Assembly (NCBI GenBank): GCA_028564925.1
Contig: CM053026.1
Span: 645,691,854 to 645,755,853 of the forward strand
DNA: 64,000 nucleotides
From: Lithobates sylvaticus
Lineage: Eukaryota; Chordata; Amphibia; Anura; Ranidae
Reading direction: 5' to 3'
The notes under the pieces were generated by a model that did no database searches, was not told the DNA's origin, and saw only the letters and a program-made list of their open reading frames with translations. The translations under genes were made by a program, and so were the position numbers. Below, piece by piece: positions 1-10,253 of the stretch (position 1 is the stretch's first letter; each line of letters begins with the position of its first letter).

Positions 1-894
1 ATAACATTAAATTCAGAGGCATCCCTAAGTCTGTCTGAGCAAAAGACCTTCTACCCTATCTGAAACAGCTATTTCTTAAGCCTGCCTGCCTGACCTCTCC
101 CCCAGAGATCTGCTCATTGACCGTACACATAGAATCCCAAAACCGCGCACCTCCCAGATACAGTCCCAAGAGATGTACTGGAAAACGTAAATTTTTATCA
201 CATCAAGGATCAGCTCCTCAGAGCCACCAGGAATGCTCGCACACAGCCTTACACAGGTGTAGCTTTATATCAGGATATATCATCAGCTACAGAGCCGAAA
301 AGGAAAATTTTGCCCCGGTCACTAAGGTTCTACAAGATCGCAACCTGCCCTATAAATGGGGATTCCTGACCAAACTACTAGTCATGCACCAGAATCAGCA
401 AGTGGATATTGCCTCTGCAAAAGAGGGGCTTAAGCAGCTTCACAATTGAAGCTTTGTGCCTTCACCCCCATCGAATGCCGCTCGTCATGACCCTCTGCCT
501 AAAAGCCTAAATTCCCAACACCTCAGGAGGCCCCTGAGCGTGGATATCCAAGGGCACCTCCACCTTAATTCTAAGGCCTAGCTTTCTCTCCTGCGGGCAT
601 GCTACAATGATAACCCATCTTCTGTTTTTATTTTTTTTCAACCTGGAGGCTTGGTCATTCTACTTACCTCAGTTTTCACACCCCAGTTACGAAGTGTGCT
701 ATGTACATTCTTAAATAATATTATTGTTGTTTAAAGTTATCATTTTATATTGTCTGTTCATTCATTGTGTTTGTACTTTTATCATTTTTTTAACGTTGGA
801 AGATTCTGGGTACGTATGTAATGGCTCTCTGTAGTACAATATCTCTGTTCTTTATCTGATCCTTGCTAGCACCGTCTCCACCTAAATATGAAGA
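1..894 (+). mobile_element. L1 LINE, C-terminal end of ORF1 and following spacer
   Basis: The reading frame ending at 449 gives a peptide with RNLPYKWGF and a final helix rich in K and Q, which matches the C-terminal domain of vertebrate L1 ORF1p, the RNA-binding chaperone of the L1 particle. Residues read in other frames further upstream (an HFYHIKDQLLRA-like stretch) belong to the same domain, so the copy is frameshifted and dead. Bases 450-894 would be the spacer before ORF2; no ORF2 start is seen before other repeat sequence begins near 895. The left end lies outside the window. The same L1 probably continues at 8365 and 18006 in the same orientation. The family call is from motif memory, not alignment. 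Confidence 0.65.
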
Positions 895-1621
895 CAATTA
901 GGAATGGGCCAAACACCAGAACACCGCTAACAGTCAAAAAGTTCAAGCGAACATGCAAACTCTATTAAAGTCTATGGGACACAAACATGAAAAATAAAAA
1001 ATGATAATTTTCAAGGCTTGTATGCAAGTTATTGCCATAAAAAGTGTATACTGACCCGGGTACTGCCCTAGGGGACATGTCTCAATGCAAAAAAAAGTAA
1101 TTTTTTTTTAAAACAATCGTTTTTTCAGGAGCAGTGATTTTAATAATGCTTAAAGTGAAACAATAAAAATTAAATATTCCTTCAAATAGCATGCCTGAGG
1201 GGTCCCCTTAGTCTGCCTGTAAAGTGGCGCATCTGTGCGATGTGTAGAACATGCCGCAGCAATATGGAAATTTCTAAAGCAAAAAATTTAATTTAAACTT
1301 GCTCACGTCTGTAATGTATAACCGGCTCCGGCAATATAGATGAAAGATCAAGGAAAAAAATGGCATGGGGTCCCCCCAATCCATATCAGGCCCTTCGGGT
1401 CTCGTATGGATATTAAGGGGAACCCCACAGCAACATTTAAAAAAAAATTGGTGTGGGGTCCCCCCAAAATCTATACTAGAGCCTTATCCGAGCATGCAGC
1501 CTGGCAGGTCAGGAGCGAGCCCCCCAGAACCATACCAGGCTGCATGCCCTCAACATGGGGAGGTGGGTACTGTGGGGCAGGGGGGTTGGTGCCCCCTGAC
1601 CCCAAAGCACCTTGTCCCAGC
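895..1621 (+). mobile_element. hAT-family end plus high-copy frog repeat
   Basis: The left edge reads TTAGGAATGGGCCAAACACC, close to the inverted form of the hAT terminus at 42007-42028 (CAGTAGAGATGGGCCGAACA). The interior has no transposase. From about 1340 the sequence changes to a repeat with phrases such as GGCATGGGGTCCCCCC and AACATGGGGAGG. Related phrases recur at 7680-7770 and 62225-62520. Two short open frames here are shadows of that repeat, not genes. It is either one non-autonomous hAT element or a hAT end joined to a separate repeat. Confidence 0.5.
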
Positions 1622-1806
1622 CCTTGCCTGCTGTGATGACCCGCGCACTTTGGCTCTATTGGGATTCTTGAACGACCGGAAACGGCTGTTTATCCATGAG
1701 TTCTCTCCATAAGTATCCATAAGTTCTATTTTAGTGTTTTAATTTTGTTTGATGCAACCTAGCTTATGTTTTCAGTGCTTTGAATGATGCCATCATACGC
1801 TTAAAG
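1622..1806 (+). repeat. Left pseudo-LTR of the Penelope-like element (shortened)
   Basis: Matches 6707-6738 and 7081-7207 in two blocks. Between the blocks, instead of the roughly 340 bp present on the right, sits a 38-bp segment (1651-1688) that is an exact copy of 1894-1931 within the element's own 5' coding region. This looks like template switching during reverse transcription or a partial tandem arrangement, both known for Penelope elements. Confidence 0.7.
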
Positions 1807-1811
1807 AACGC

Positions 1812-2697
1812 ATGGTCCCTCGTGGGTTAAGATGGAACGTTTACCCTCAACAGGGCGATACAGACCCAGACAAGTATTTCAATGAAGCCGGGCTGGCTCT
1901 ATTGGGATTCTTGAACGACCGGAAACGGCTGAAAAGAACTATCATTGATAAAGAAATACAACTAAAACAACTACTGAATACACTACCCTATCAACCAATT
2001 TGAAAAATCACTTAGAGAAAGAAGAAAGAGAACAAAGAAATAAAAAGCAAAAAAAGTACCTTAGAGACAACACAGATTACAAAAATAACTGTGTTTTCAA
2101 TTGGCAAACTAGAGATCCACAAGCTAATTCTAACACCGATCAATCCTTGATGGAAGTACAGGATCATTCTGAATATAGACCTTCGGTTCCCATCATCGTT
2201 CCACCGTCACAAGCTAGGGCGACCAGTCCGGCTATGACAATATGAATCGGCCAGTACATCCAGCTCCTCTGCCTTATCCCCGCAATGCTGGCCCTCATCC
2301 AGCCCACAATGGAAGAGGGAGAGGTAATAAAAATAGAGGTAGAGCGAAAAAAGAACATACTACCAATTATGACCATTATGGTTATGATCGTTCCCCCAGA
2401 CGTGAGGACCAATACCATAATGGCCACTACAATCAGCCCACTTACCGAACTCCGGTTCAAACCAGGAATAGATTTTCTCCCCTTAGGGGAGAAAGACCAT
2501 ATGAGAATCATAATTCCCAATATCCCCATGGTAATAGGGATTATGGGTATTACAATACATCCCCATATAATTATAATTTGCCACGACCGTCCAACACACC
2601 GGGTTTTCACAGGGATTCAGAAAAACACAGTCGCAACCCCAAACCAAGCGTGGTTCCAGAGGGGGGAGGCGGTCCAGGAAAAAGAAAACGCGTCTAA
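1812..2697 (+). pseudogene. N-terminal part of the Penelope-like ORF
   Basis: Opens with an ATG-led stretch containing PDKYFNEAGLALLGFL, followed by a Lys/Glu-rich segment (EEREQRNKKQKK, about 2020-2060) likely to be helical, and then a low-complexity region rich in Asn, Tyr, Arg and Gly (about 2245-2690, with RGRGNKNRGR). That last stretch could bind nucleic acid, but this is inference. It lies directly before the reverse transcriptase and reads in more than one frame. Confidence 0.55.
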
Positions 2698-2726
2698 ACA
2701 CCAGTGGGATTTTCAATCTTAGTAAG

Positions 2727-4369
2727 GTGACCCTGACCGATGCTGAACAATTGGTTATGGACAAAGGTCTTAAATTTGTCCCCCCAGAAAACTTAATAAG
2801 TTTGCTACATTCATCGATGTACATAAATTTATACGCAAAAATAAACGTACAGAGGTACATTTTGTCCAACCCCAGGAGTCATACAGCACTTAATGATCCT
2901 GGGCATATTATACACTCTGGCCTTGCGAACCCTTCCCTCTTTAATCCCCCCTGCCCGGTTGCCCCATCTGTGAAAGTGTTTAAAATCAGACTCAAAACCC
3001 TGTGTGAGTGCAAAGATTTGATAATCAGACCCGCCGACAAGGGTGGAGGAATAGTCATTTTAGATAAAGAGGTTTATCATCTAGAAATGACACGTATTTT
3101 GAGTGATACCGACACATATCGCCTTCTGCCAAAAGATCCTACTCGGGACTTTAAACGGACGCTGACGGATCTAGTTGACACAGGTGCACAGCTCGGTATT
3201 CTTGACAGAAAAGAAAAGAGTTATTTGATACCAGCTGCACCACGCATTCCCATCATGTACTATTTACCAAAAGTACATAAGAGTGTGACCCTCCCACCTG
3301 GAAGACCGATAGTGAGTGGTTTAGATTCTATTACCAGCAGGATAGGTAAATACATTGATTTTTACCTGCAGCCATTAGTGAAAGCGATACCCTCCTATCT
3401 TAAAGATACTCGGCACACTATCTCTAAACTACAACAGGCAGTATATAGTGAAGGTATGTTACTCGTCACTGCAGATGTGACGTCGCTCTACACTTGTATT
3501 CCTCATGACCTTGGACTCAATGCAGTGGATACCTTTCTCGGTAGGAGTAGTTCCATTTCCTTCACGCATAAAAGATACATTATGGATTTACTTATATACG
3601 CCACTAAACACAATTACTTTTGGTATAACGGCCAATTTTACCTTCAAACCAAAGGTGTAGCCATGGGCGCGAAGTTCGCGCCCCCAGTCTTGCCAACATA
3701 TACATGGCCAAGTGGGAGGAGGATGTCGTCTATGCCCTGGACCCCCCACAGCTAGTGTTGTGGTCCAGGTACATCGACGACATCCTCCTCCTATGGAAAG
3801 GATCTATCGATTCCCTAGATCGATTTATGGCACAACTCAATGACAACAATATAGGAATAGAACTTTCATATGAAGCCAGCCTTTCCACCATCCATTTCTT
3901 AGACTTAGAAATCAGTATATGTGAAGGCCGCTTTTCCACTAAGACGTTTTTTAAAGCCACCGACCGGAATGGTTACATTCCGGTCGACAGTTGCCACCAC
4001 GCTTCGTGGCTTAAATCTGTCCCTCGCAGTCAACTTATGCGGATCAGGCGCAATTGTTCACAGTTGGCTGATTTCTTTGAACAGGCAGAAACCCTCAAAT
4101 TGAGATTCCTCGATAAGGGCTATGAACCTGCCCAGATTGAAGATGAGATCCAAAAAGTATCTAAGATAGACCGTAACATCTTACTAACAGAAAAACCTAC
4201 CACAGCTAAAGAGAATAAACATAGATGGTCGTTCCTTACAGATTTTTCTGTTCAACACAGGCAAATTAAAAATATCATACTCAAACACTGGAAAATATTA
4301 AAAAATGACCACGTACTCAATCCTATTCTTCCTGACCGCGGAGGAGTCATAGAGGTGCCCCATCGTTGA
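2727..4369 (+). pseudogene. Penelope-like reverse transcriptase
   Basis: Reverse transcriptase of the Penelope class. In order it shows IIRPADKGGG, a YLPKVHK motif, GRPIVSG, a DVTSLYTCIPH palm segment, LQTKGVAMGAKFAPP and the catalytic YIDDILLLW at about 3766-3795. The LPKVHK and KGVAMG signatures separate this class from LINE and LTR enzymes and place it near telomerase-like enzymes. The C-terminal linker (ERKTL-like HRWSFLTDFSVQHRQIKNII at about 4225-4285) follows. The region is not in one continuous frame. Its partner is the GIY-YIG domain directly downstream. Confidence 0.85.
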
Positions 4370-4896
4370 GAGGAAGGATTGCATCTAACACCATAGACCC
4401 TCCACGTATACCAACTTTCTTTCATGATATGAAGGGGTTCTTTCCATGCCGCAAGTGTAACGTCTGTACAAACAATTCTTTCCATAGAAAGTGCGACACC
4501 TTTAAATCTACTTACACAGGCAAAGAATACAAAATGAAGTGTTTTGCTACCTGTCATACGAAATTTATCGTCTACCTTATTACCTGCCCTTGCGGCAAGC
4601 AATACATTGGGCGCACTATTCGTACATTTGCGATCAGAGTAAATGAACATATTGCGGCCATCAGGGCAGGTCGTACGAATCACAGTGTACCAAAACATTT
4701 CTTACTTCATCACAGCAAGAACCCTGCTGGTTCGACATTTCAAGTTATAGATAAATTCGTGTCCCATTGGAGGGGAGAATCTAACATACGCGGAGTATCT
4801 AAACTTGAAACATTCTGGATCCATCAGATGAAGTGTTATGTCCCATTCGGCCTCAACATCGAGTGGGACATAAACGCATTCATCAATCGTTCATAA
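4366..4896 (+). pseudogene. GIY-YIG endonuclease domain of the Penelope-like element
   Basis: A 176-residue frame. Residues about 28-36 hold a CRKCNVC motif and then FHRKC, the cysteine motif that precedes the nuclease in Neptune-type Penelope elements. The nuclease core follows: VYLITCPCGKQYIGRT, with the Y-I-G triad, then a catalytic-type Arg in IRVNEH and the conserved Glu. This domain nicks target DNA for insertion. It ends in a natural stop at 4894-4896, with about 2.8 kb of non-coding 3' sequence after it. This individual domain looks the best preserved part of the element. Confidence 0.85.
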
Positions 4897-4954
4897 TCTA
4901 TATTCCTCCCACTACAACAGCCTGATGGTGACTACGTTTGTGGCAGCCACCTAG

Positions 4955-5025
4955 GCTGTGATTATTACACAGATATGTATCATATTATATTTTGTGATTA
5001 TTACACAGATATGTATCATATTTAG
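4955..5025 (+). repeat. Short tandem duplication in the Penelope 3' region
   Basis: The phrase GTGATTATTACACAGATATG with following TATCATATT occurs twice in a row, about 36 bp apart. It lies just after the GIY-YIG stop. Confidence 0.8.
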
Positions 5026-6491
5026 TTTCGAGTTCTCTTTCTAATCAGGCAATAACATTCAATATTAATGTTGAACATTGGAATCCCATTGGTCTATTTA
5101 AGACCACATTGAACAATTGTGTTGTTCCATTTAATTGTATTCCATCTAATAGTGAGCCTTCGTCTAATAATTTATAGACTCATTTGGTCTCATCGTATAC
5201 CCAATATAAGTTTTTTTCACCAGTTTGAATAACCTGTGAATACACTCTACATTATTTGATGACATTATGTGATGCCCTGATGATAGTTGCACATTGTTAT
5301 AATTGTGGATAAACCTAGAGAGTCACTGTGAACAGTCAGACTATGGTCTACTTCTATATCACGTATTATTATTTAGAACCTTAATATTTACACAGTTTTT
5401 TAACCATTGTTTTTTCATAGCTGCATTTCTGGATAGGTCCAGCAGGGTGATATTGCTGGTGTTTGGTTCTATATCAAGACCCTTTAGGCCGCATACCTTC
5501 TCCCCCTATATACAGTCCTCTTGGATTGTGTAAGTGCACTTTATTTATAGCCAGTCTATGACGGGCTGTCTTCTATAATCCTATACTATATTCACACTCT
5601 TCGAACGTTTGACACATGCGCACTTGTTTTGTTTTCGTGTGCGTCGTCGATTGCCGTACCTGTTGGGTACGCCTTGCGTGGAAGGTCCCATATCCTGTGA
5701 TTGGCTGAAGCGCCGTCACCTGACCGCCGGTCAAGCGCTTTATTGTGATTGGCTGCCCGGCGCACATTTCATACGTTCGTCACGCTACACACTCATCACG
5801 TCGGATTCCCCGCTCATGTGACCTTGTCTCTAGTCACATGACCCAACCCTGTGTAATGATTGGCTGACGGCCGCCCTGCTTGTTCTGTCCCGTGCATGTG
5901 ATTTTCCTTCATCACATGACTTTATTCAGCGCATTGATTGGCCGGCAGACGCCCTGTTTGACTCGTTGATGCCGTGTCTACACTGTAACGCCGTCACATA
6001 CTTCATTGTTTGCCGCTTATTGGTTGGCGTCATTTACGGCACACCCCACTGTTCGCTGCGCACTATTTGGCGTCATTGACGGTGTTTACGAGTGGCTACT
6101 GTTCCCTGCCTCTCATGAGCCGTTCACCCTATTAATCTAGCACTATTCTTGGCGCCAAATAAACATCATGTATGATTGGTAAGGCTGCACATTCCCCTTT
6201 TTTAATAGGACCTATCCACACTACTTTCTCTTCCTTACTTATTCAATCCAGCACCTTCTACTACCATAGGCTGGCTGACTGGATTGCTTTTGTTTTACGT
6301 TTTATGATTGGTTGATCAAGTTGAGGCTTGAAACTCCTCAGACTAATCCACTGGTTATAGGTCGGATTTGAACCAACCCAAATGAGATTAACTCATCATG
6401 TGACTACACCACAAGTTGGGCTGTTCCCAATGAGTCTCATTAGGGGTATTCAGTATATGTATATATAGTGCACTGGTATGTTGTTTGTAAT

Positions 6492-6533
6492 GAGCCCCAG
6501 TTGAAGTCTGTGTAAGACGAAACGCGTCGGGGA
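6492..6533 (+). ncRNA. Hammerhead-ribozyme-like motif in the Penelope 3' region
   Basis: Reads CCCC, then AGTTGAA, then GTCT-GTGTA-AGAC (stem II, 4 bp), then GAAACGCGTC, then GGGG, which pairs with the CCCC as stem I. This is the layout of the minimal hammerheads reported in Penelope pseudo-LTRs, with a stem III of only A-C/G-U and cleavage after GTC. The catalytic core differs from CTGATGA at two or more positions, so it is probably a relic. Confidence concerns origin, not activity. Confidence 0.5.
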
Positions 6534-6706
6534 ACCTTGCAGATTAACTAATATCAGTGCGTTTTTACTTTTTTGCTTTGCTTTTACTACTTTTTACCAA
6601 AATGTATGTTGGAAGCCAAATGCAAACTTTTTAAGCAATAAATATAGTCCTTGCTCGGACTTTTTTACGCGATGAGGAGGCCCTCTCTGTTTTCTTTATC
6701 CACATA

Positions 6707-7207
6707 TCCTTGCCTGCTGTGATGACCCGCACACTTTGGTGAGACCCCTTTCGATTGGTTCCTGTCGATCTGTTGCTGGTCGGTGAGACAACGGCTGCTG
6801 AACTCCACTACATTCATCCATTTTGTATAGGCTCAGGCCTTACAAATTTCAAGCTCGTTTGACCCCTCACCACCGGTCAGTGGGTCCACCAGATGTGGTA
6901 AGCGTACCAAATTCACTTTTATGTCTTCTTGTTTGCAACTGAATCCGACACCTAGAGGACACAGTTTTCAAGCAATTCCTTGACACACCTATTTACGATA
7001 TGGACATTACTATATGGCTTAAATTGGCGTCTGAATAGCTCTAAAGAGACATTTCTATTACAATTTGTTATTTCGCCATGTTTACCCATGAGTTCTTTCC
7101 ATAAGTATTCATAAGTTCTGTTCATAGGATTTTAGATGTTTTAACTGTGTTTGGTGCAACCTAGCTTATGTTTTCAGTGCCTTGAATGATGCCATCATAC
7201 GCTTAAA
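6707..7207 (+). repeat. Right pseudo-LTR of the Penelope-like element
   Basis: Fuller copy of the repeat at 1622-1806, starting CCTTGCCTGCTGTGATGACCC and ending CATCATACGCTTAAA. The 340 bp in the middle are missing from the left copy. Downstream, 7208-7680 looks like further element 3' sequence without genes. Confidence 0.7.
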
Positions 7208-7679
7208 CGCACACACAATCGTTTTACATCTTTATTGTGGGCCACCATAACTTACCCATATATTGTGTTTTGGTCTTCCGCCCTACTCTGTGAGTCAGCA
7301 CTGACACCCACACTTGGATGATTTTGATCGTCACTACTGCTCATTTAGAGTGTTTGATCTGTTCCCTGTTCTCACAGTGCACTTTACATGGACACCGACA
7401 GCTATATGAGTCTATGAACAGTGCACATTATCTACCTACAGCATTACCCTTCCTTTTCCTGAAGATCGGTTGAACCCGTTCATTTTTTTATGTGCACTAG
7501 ATGATACTTGTTTTGCACGGTACACGTTTTTCATGGCGTGCACAAAGGACTGACGCCCTTGCCATTTCTGTTTTATATTAATATTTGAACACTCAACAGT
7601 GGTCTGGATTTCTCCATGCTTGCCCACTAAGAATGTTCTCACATGTTTTATCCTAGCGCCACACTGTTGGTGTTGGTGG

Positions 7680-7770
7680 GAACAAGAGCCTCTTCCCAAC
7701 AACCCTGGCCATTGGTTGTTGGGGTCTGCGGGTGGGGTGCTTACTGGAATCTGGAGCCCCCGTATCCCAC
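7680..7770. repeat. Fragment of a high-copy frog repeat
   Basis: Phrases such as CCAACAACCCTGGCCATTGG, GGGGTCTGCGGG and GGAATCTGGAGCCCCC match, in inverse orientation, the repeat at 62280-62400. It abuts the palindrome at 7771. Confidence 0.55.
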
Positions 7771-8364
7771 CCCCCTATGTGAATGGGTATTGGGTACATT
7801 GTACCCCTGCCCATTCACCAAAAAAAGTGTCAAAAAGTATACACCACAAGAGACAGTTTTTGACAATTCCTGCGATGTACATACATCATCAATCACGCTG
7901 CCAGATGGACCCGAAAAATCGAAAAATGAAAAAACGCTGCCTCCATGGGAGGCCTCCTGGTGACTGCTGTCTTTTCGCTTTGACAGCTCTTATATAAGCA
8001 AGGGCGGGACCACCCGCTGATGTAACTGGATGACCTCGCTCCCGCTGACATCACATGACATCTCAAGTTGTCAGAAGGGGCGGGGTCACTCAGTTAAGTC
8101 ACCGGGTGACTCCGCCCTTGCCTATATAACAGCTGTCAAAGCCCAGAGACAGCAGTCGCCAGGAGGCCTCCCATCGAGACGGCACTTTTTTCATTCTTTC
8201 TACTTTTTGGGTCCGCCGGGCGGCGTGATTGAATATGGATGGACATCGTGGGACCCTTTTTTTTTCCTTTTTAATAAAGGACTTGTTTTTATTTTTTTAC
8301 ACTTTTTTGGTGAATGGGTAGGGGTATAATGTACCCGACACCCATTCACATGGGGGGGGGGGGG
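7771..8364. mobile_element. Large palindromic (foldback) element
   Basis: The two halves are imperfect inverted copies. The left edge CCCCCTATGTGAATGGG pairs with the right edge CCCATTCACATGGGGG. Inside, GGAGGCCTCCTGGTGACTGC (near 7948) pairs with the inverse at 8157-8177, and AAGGGCGGGACCACCCG (near 8000) with the inverse near 8098-8120. The centre is near 8060. No transposase is present. The small open frames in it are shadows. It resembles a miniature foldback DNA transposon common in frogs; no target duplication could be assigned. Confidence 0.65.
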
Positions 8365-8515
8365 CAGGACCAGAGGTGTCAAGATTGATATCTGTAATTC
8401 CATTGCCTTTCAACTCCACCATACAGAAGCTGACCCTCTAGGCAGATACCTTATCCTGTCCGCTTCTTTTAACAATTCTCCTCTAGTGATTGCAAACATC
8501 TATGCCCTTAATACA
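8365..8515 (+). mobile_element. L1 ORF2 endonuclease fragment
   Basis: One frame from about 8432 reads DPLGRYLILSASF followed by LVIANIYALN. This is the segment of the L1 apurinic-like endonuclease that in intact elements reads GRY...NIYAPN. The direction matches the L1 parts at 1-449 and 18006-21995, and the order (ORF1, endonuclease, reverse transcriptase) fits a single interrupted element. The fragment stops where the hammerhead-bearing sequence begins. Confidence 0.7.
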
Positions 8516-9250
8516 CTCTTCGTAAACAGGAAGCAGTCATCAAAAGGGGACGCGTTTCGGAACAACTGATTGGTTCCTTTATCAAGATGACTGCTTCCTG
8601 TTTCCTGTTTGCGTTCCATGCTGGTTGTCGTCCTGTGCTGTTGATGTCACTTACAGTTTCTGTGCTTCCTGTATCTTTGATTGTGGCTGTGGACCAGATT
8701 ACAATCTCCCTGTGAGTCCCTTGCTGTTTCCTCCTGCTGGCACCCCCGAGATCCCACACCATCGGAAGGACAGAGCATCAGAAGCCTGCACATGTCTTGG
8801 ACCTCACCCATGCCGGATCACCCATACAAATGATATGTCTTGTCATTCCACATATCCTGTAAGTGTTTTTAATCCCTTTTGGGGCAATTTAACATTTTAA
8901 CTTCTACACTTAGAGGCGCCTTTCTTTTGTTTTCTTGTTTCCTATCTAGAGATCGTTTCTCTCTACGAGTGCAGCCCTAAGTGTTTGAAGACCCCTCTTC
9001 TCTATATATAGACTTTTAATATAGACTTTTGGCTATTATGGAAATTTTTCTGCTTGGTCTTGAAGCTCAGAGTGCCCTTGCATACACTATATCTGTATCT
9101 ATACTCAGACCTTAGAGCAACACTCTGCCCCAAATATTTAGAAAAAATCAAAAAAAGGAATTGCTTATGGGACTTTAGAAGAGTGGTGCTAAATAAAATA
9201 ATACATCAATTATAAAATATGTATATAAAATTAAAAAATTTACTTCATAA
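8516..9250. mobile_element. Penelope-related, hammerhead-bearing non-coding piece
   Basis: Contains the hammerhead-like fold at 8524-8603 at its left edge and then about 650 bp with no gene, including the phrase CACTTAGAGGCGCC near 8909 and a tract rich in TATA repeats near 9000-9030. I recall this kind of sequence from non-coding ends of frog Penelope-like or non-autonomous retroelements, but the assignment is by the ribozyme fold only. Right boundary is set by the next repeat. Confidence 0.35.
8524..8603 (-). ncRNA. Hammerhead-ribozyme fold with altered core
   Basis: On the minus strand: stem I is an 18-bp perfect inverted repeat (AAACAGGAAGCAGTCATC at 8603-8586 against 8541-8524). Then comes the core TTGATAAA, stem II GGAAC/GTTCC around a 9-nt loop, then GAAACGCGTC, then a short spacer back to stem I. 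GAAA, minimal stem III (AC/GU) and the GTC cleavage triplet are all in place. Against the consensus CTGATGA the core has T at position 3 and A at position 8. These two bases pair in the active structure, so the swap keeps a pair. Activity is not shown. Confidence 0.6.
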
Positions 9251-9251
9251 C

Positions 9252-9930
9252 GCAGGATCCTGGTGCGGTGTACTTACCTTGTCCCCAGGATCCTGCAATG
9301 TCCCCCCGATGTGTCGCGGGCTATGTCCTCTGCCAGAAGCCTCTGTGTGCCAGGCTCCATTCCCTGCGAGCATCGCGACGCACAGGGCAGAGCCAGGCGG
9401 CAAATTCAAAAAAGTGAAAAATCATAATACATACAGTACACTGTAATCTTACAGATTACATTACTGTATGAAATTATTTCAAAACCCTTTTGTCCCCGGT
9501 GCTTTGTCCAATGCCCTGCATGCAGTTTTATATGATATATACTGTTCTTATTGCCTGGAAACTTAAGATTGTCCATAGCAACCAAAAAGTGTCCCTTTAT
9601 GTAAAAAGTGGTTTTAGGCCAGCTAGAAAACAGCAATAGTAAATTAGAACACTTGCAGAATTGAGCGATAGTGAATTGTGGGGAAATTTATTTTATTATT
9701 ATTATATTATTATTTTTTATAATTATTTATATTTATTTATTATATTATAATTTATGATTTTGTGTTTCAAACTTCAGCATACCCGGGAAATCTATTAGAC
9801 TCTTGTTTGGACAGATTTAAGTGTGTTATTACTAAGAATTACAGGCCTACAATATAAAACGCCAAATTTCTATGAAAAATAATTGTACCACTTTGAGACA
9901 CAAAAATCTGATATAATCATACCGCCAGGG
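9252..9930 (-). mobile_element. Partial copy of the TTAA element, inverted
   Basis: Near-complete inverse match to 18118-18790: shared landmarks are the terminus ACCGCCAGGG (9921-9930), GCCAAATTTCTATG, the TGCATGCAG segment and the doubled GGATCCTG near 9256-9296. The outer end beyond 9252 and the flanking TTAA on the inner side are missing, so it is truncated at both ends. No coding capacity. Confidence 0.8.
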
Positions 9931-10253
9931 AAGATACGCTGGGTGCCCAAGAGAAAAGGAGATGGCTGGAACATACCAACTCCTTTCTGGAGAAAATACA
10001 TACCGTATATACTCGAATATAAGCCAAGATTCTCAGACCCTTTTTTAGGTCTGAAAGTCCACCCCTCGGCTTATATTCGAGTCACCGCCGTCTGCCTACA
10101 TGAACAGCTTGTCATGCAGACAGACGGCAGTGTTCAAAAGCCGCGCCGCCTCCTCCCGCCCGTCCGTGATAGGCGGACACTAATTTTCCCAGCAGTACAG
10201 TGTTCCGCCTATCACGGATGGCCTGTCATTCTTATCTCATGGACGAGGATGAG

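Larger units (their letters stand above)
1622..7680 (+). mobile_element. Penelope-like element (Neptune-type, GIY-YIG)
   Basis: A Penelope-like retroelement with the family's order: N-terminal region (1812-2700), reverse transcriptase (about 2760-4100), linker, and a GIY-YIG endonuclease (4440-4700). A segment with CATAAGT, CAACCTAGCTTATGTTTTCAG and CATCATACGCTTAAA occurs at 1689-1806 and again at 7081-7207, preceded by a shared 32-bp block at 1622-1653 and 6707-6738. These are the direct pseudo-LTR repeats typical of Penelope elements, with the left copy shortened by about 340 bp. The coding part is spread over several frames, about five breaks, so it is inactive. The right end near 7680 is placed where the next repeat starts and is uncertain. 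Confidence 0.85.

Noticed and set aside
2691-2700. GAAAACGCGTC considered as the right half of a hammerhead
   Set aside because: It lies in coding sequence of the Penelope-like element and lacks a core and stem II upstream.
5277-5283. CTGATGA string considered as a hammerhead core
   Set aside because: No GAAA block or stem II partner follows at a suitable distance.
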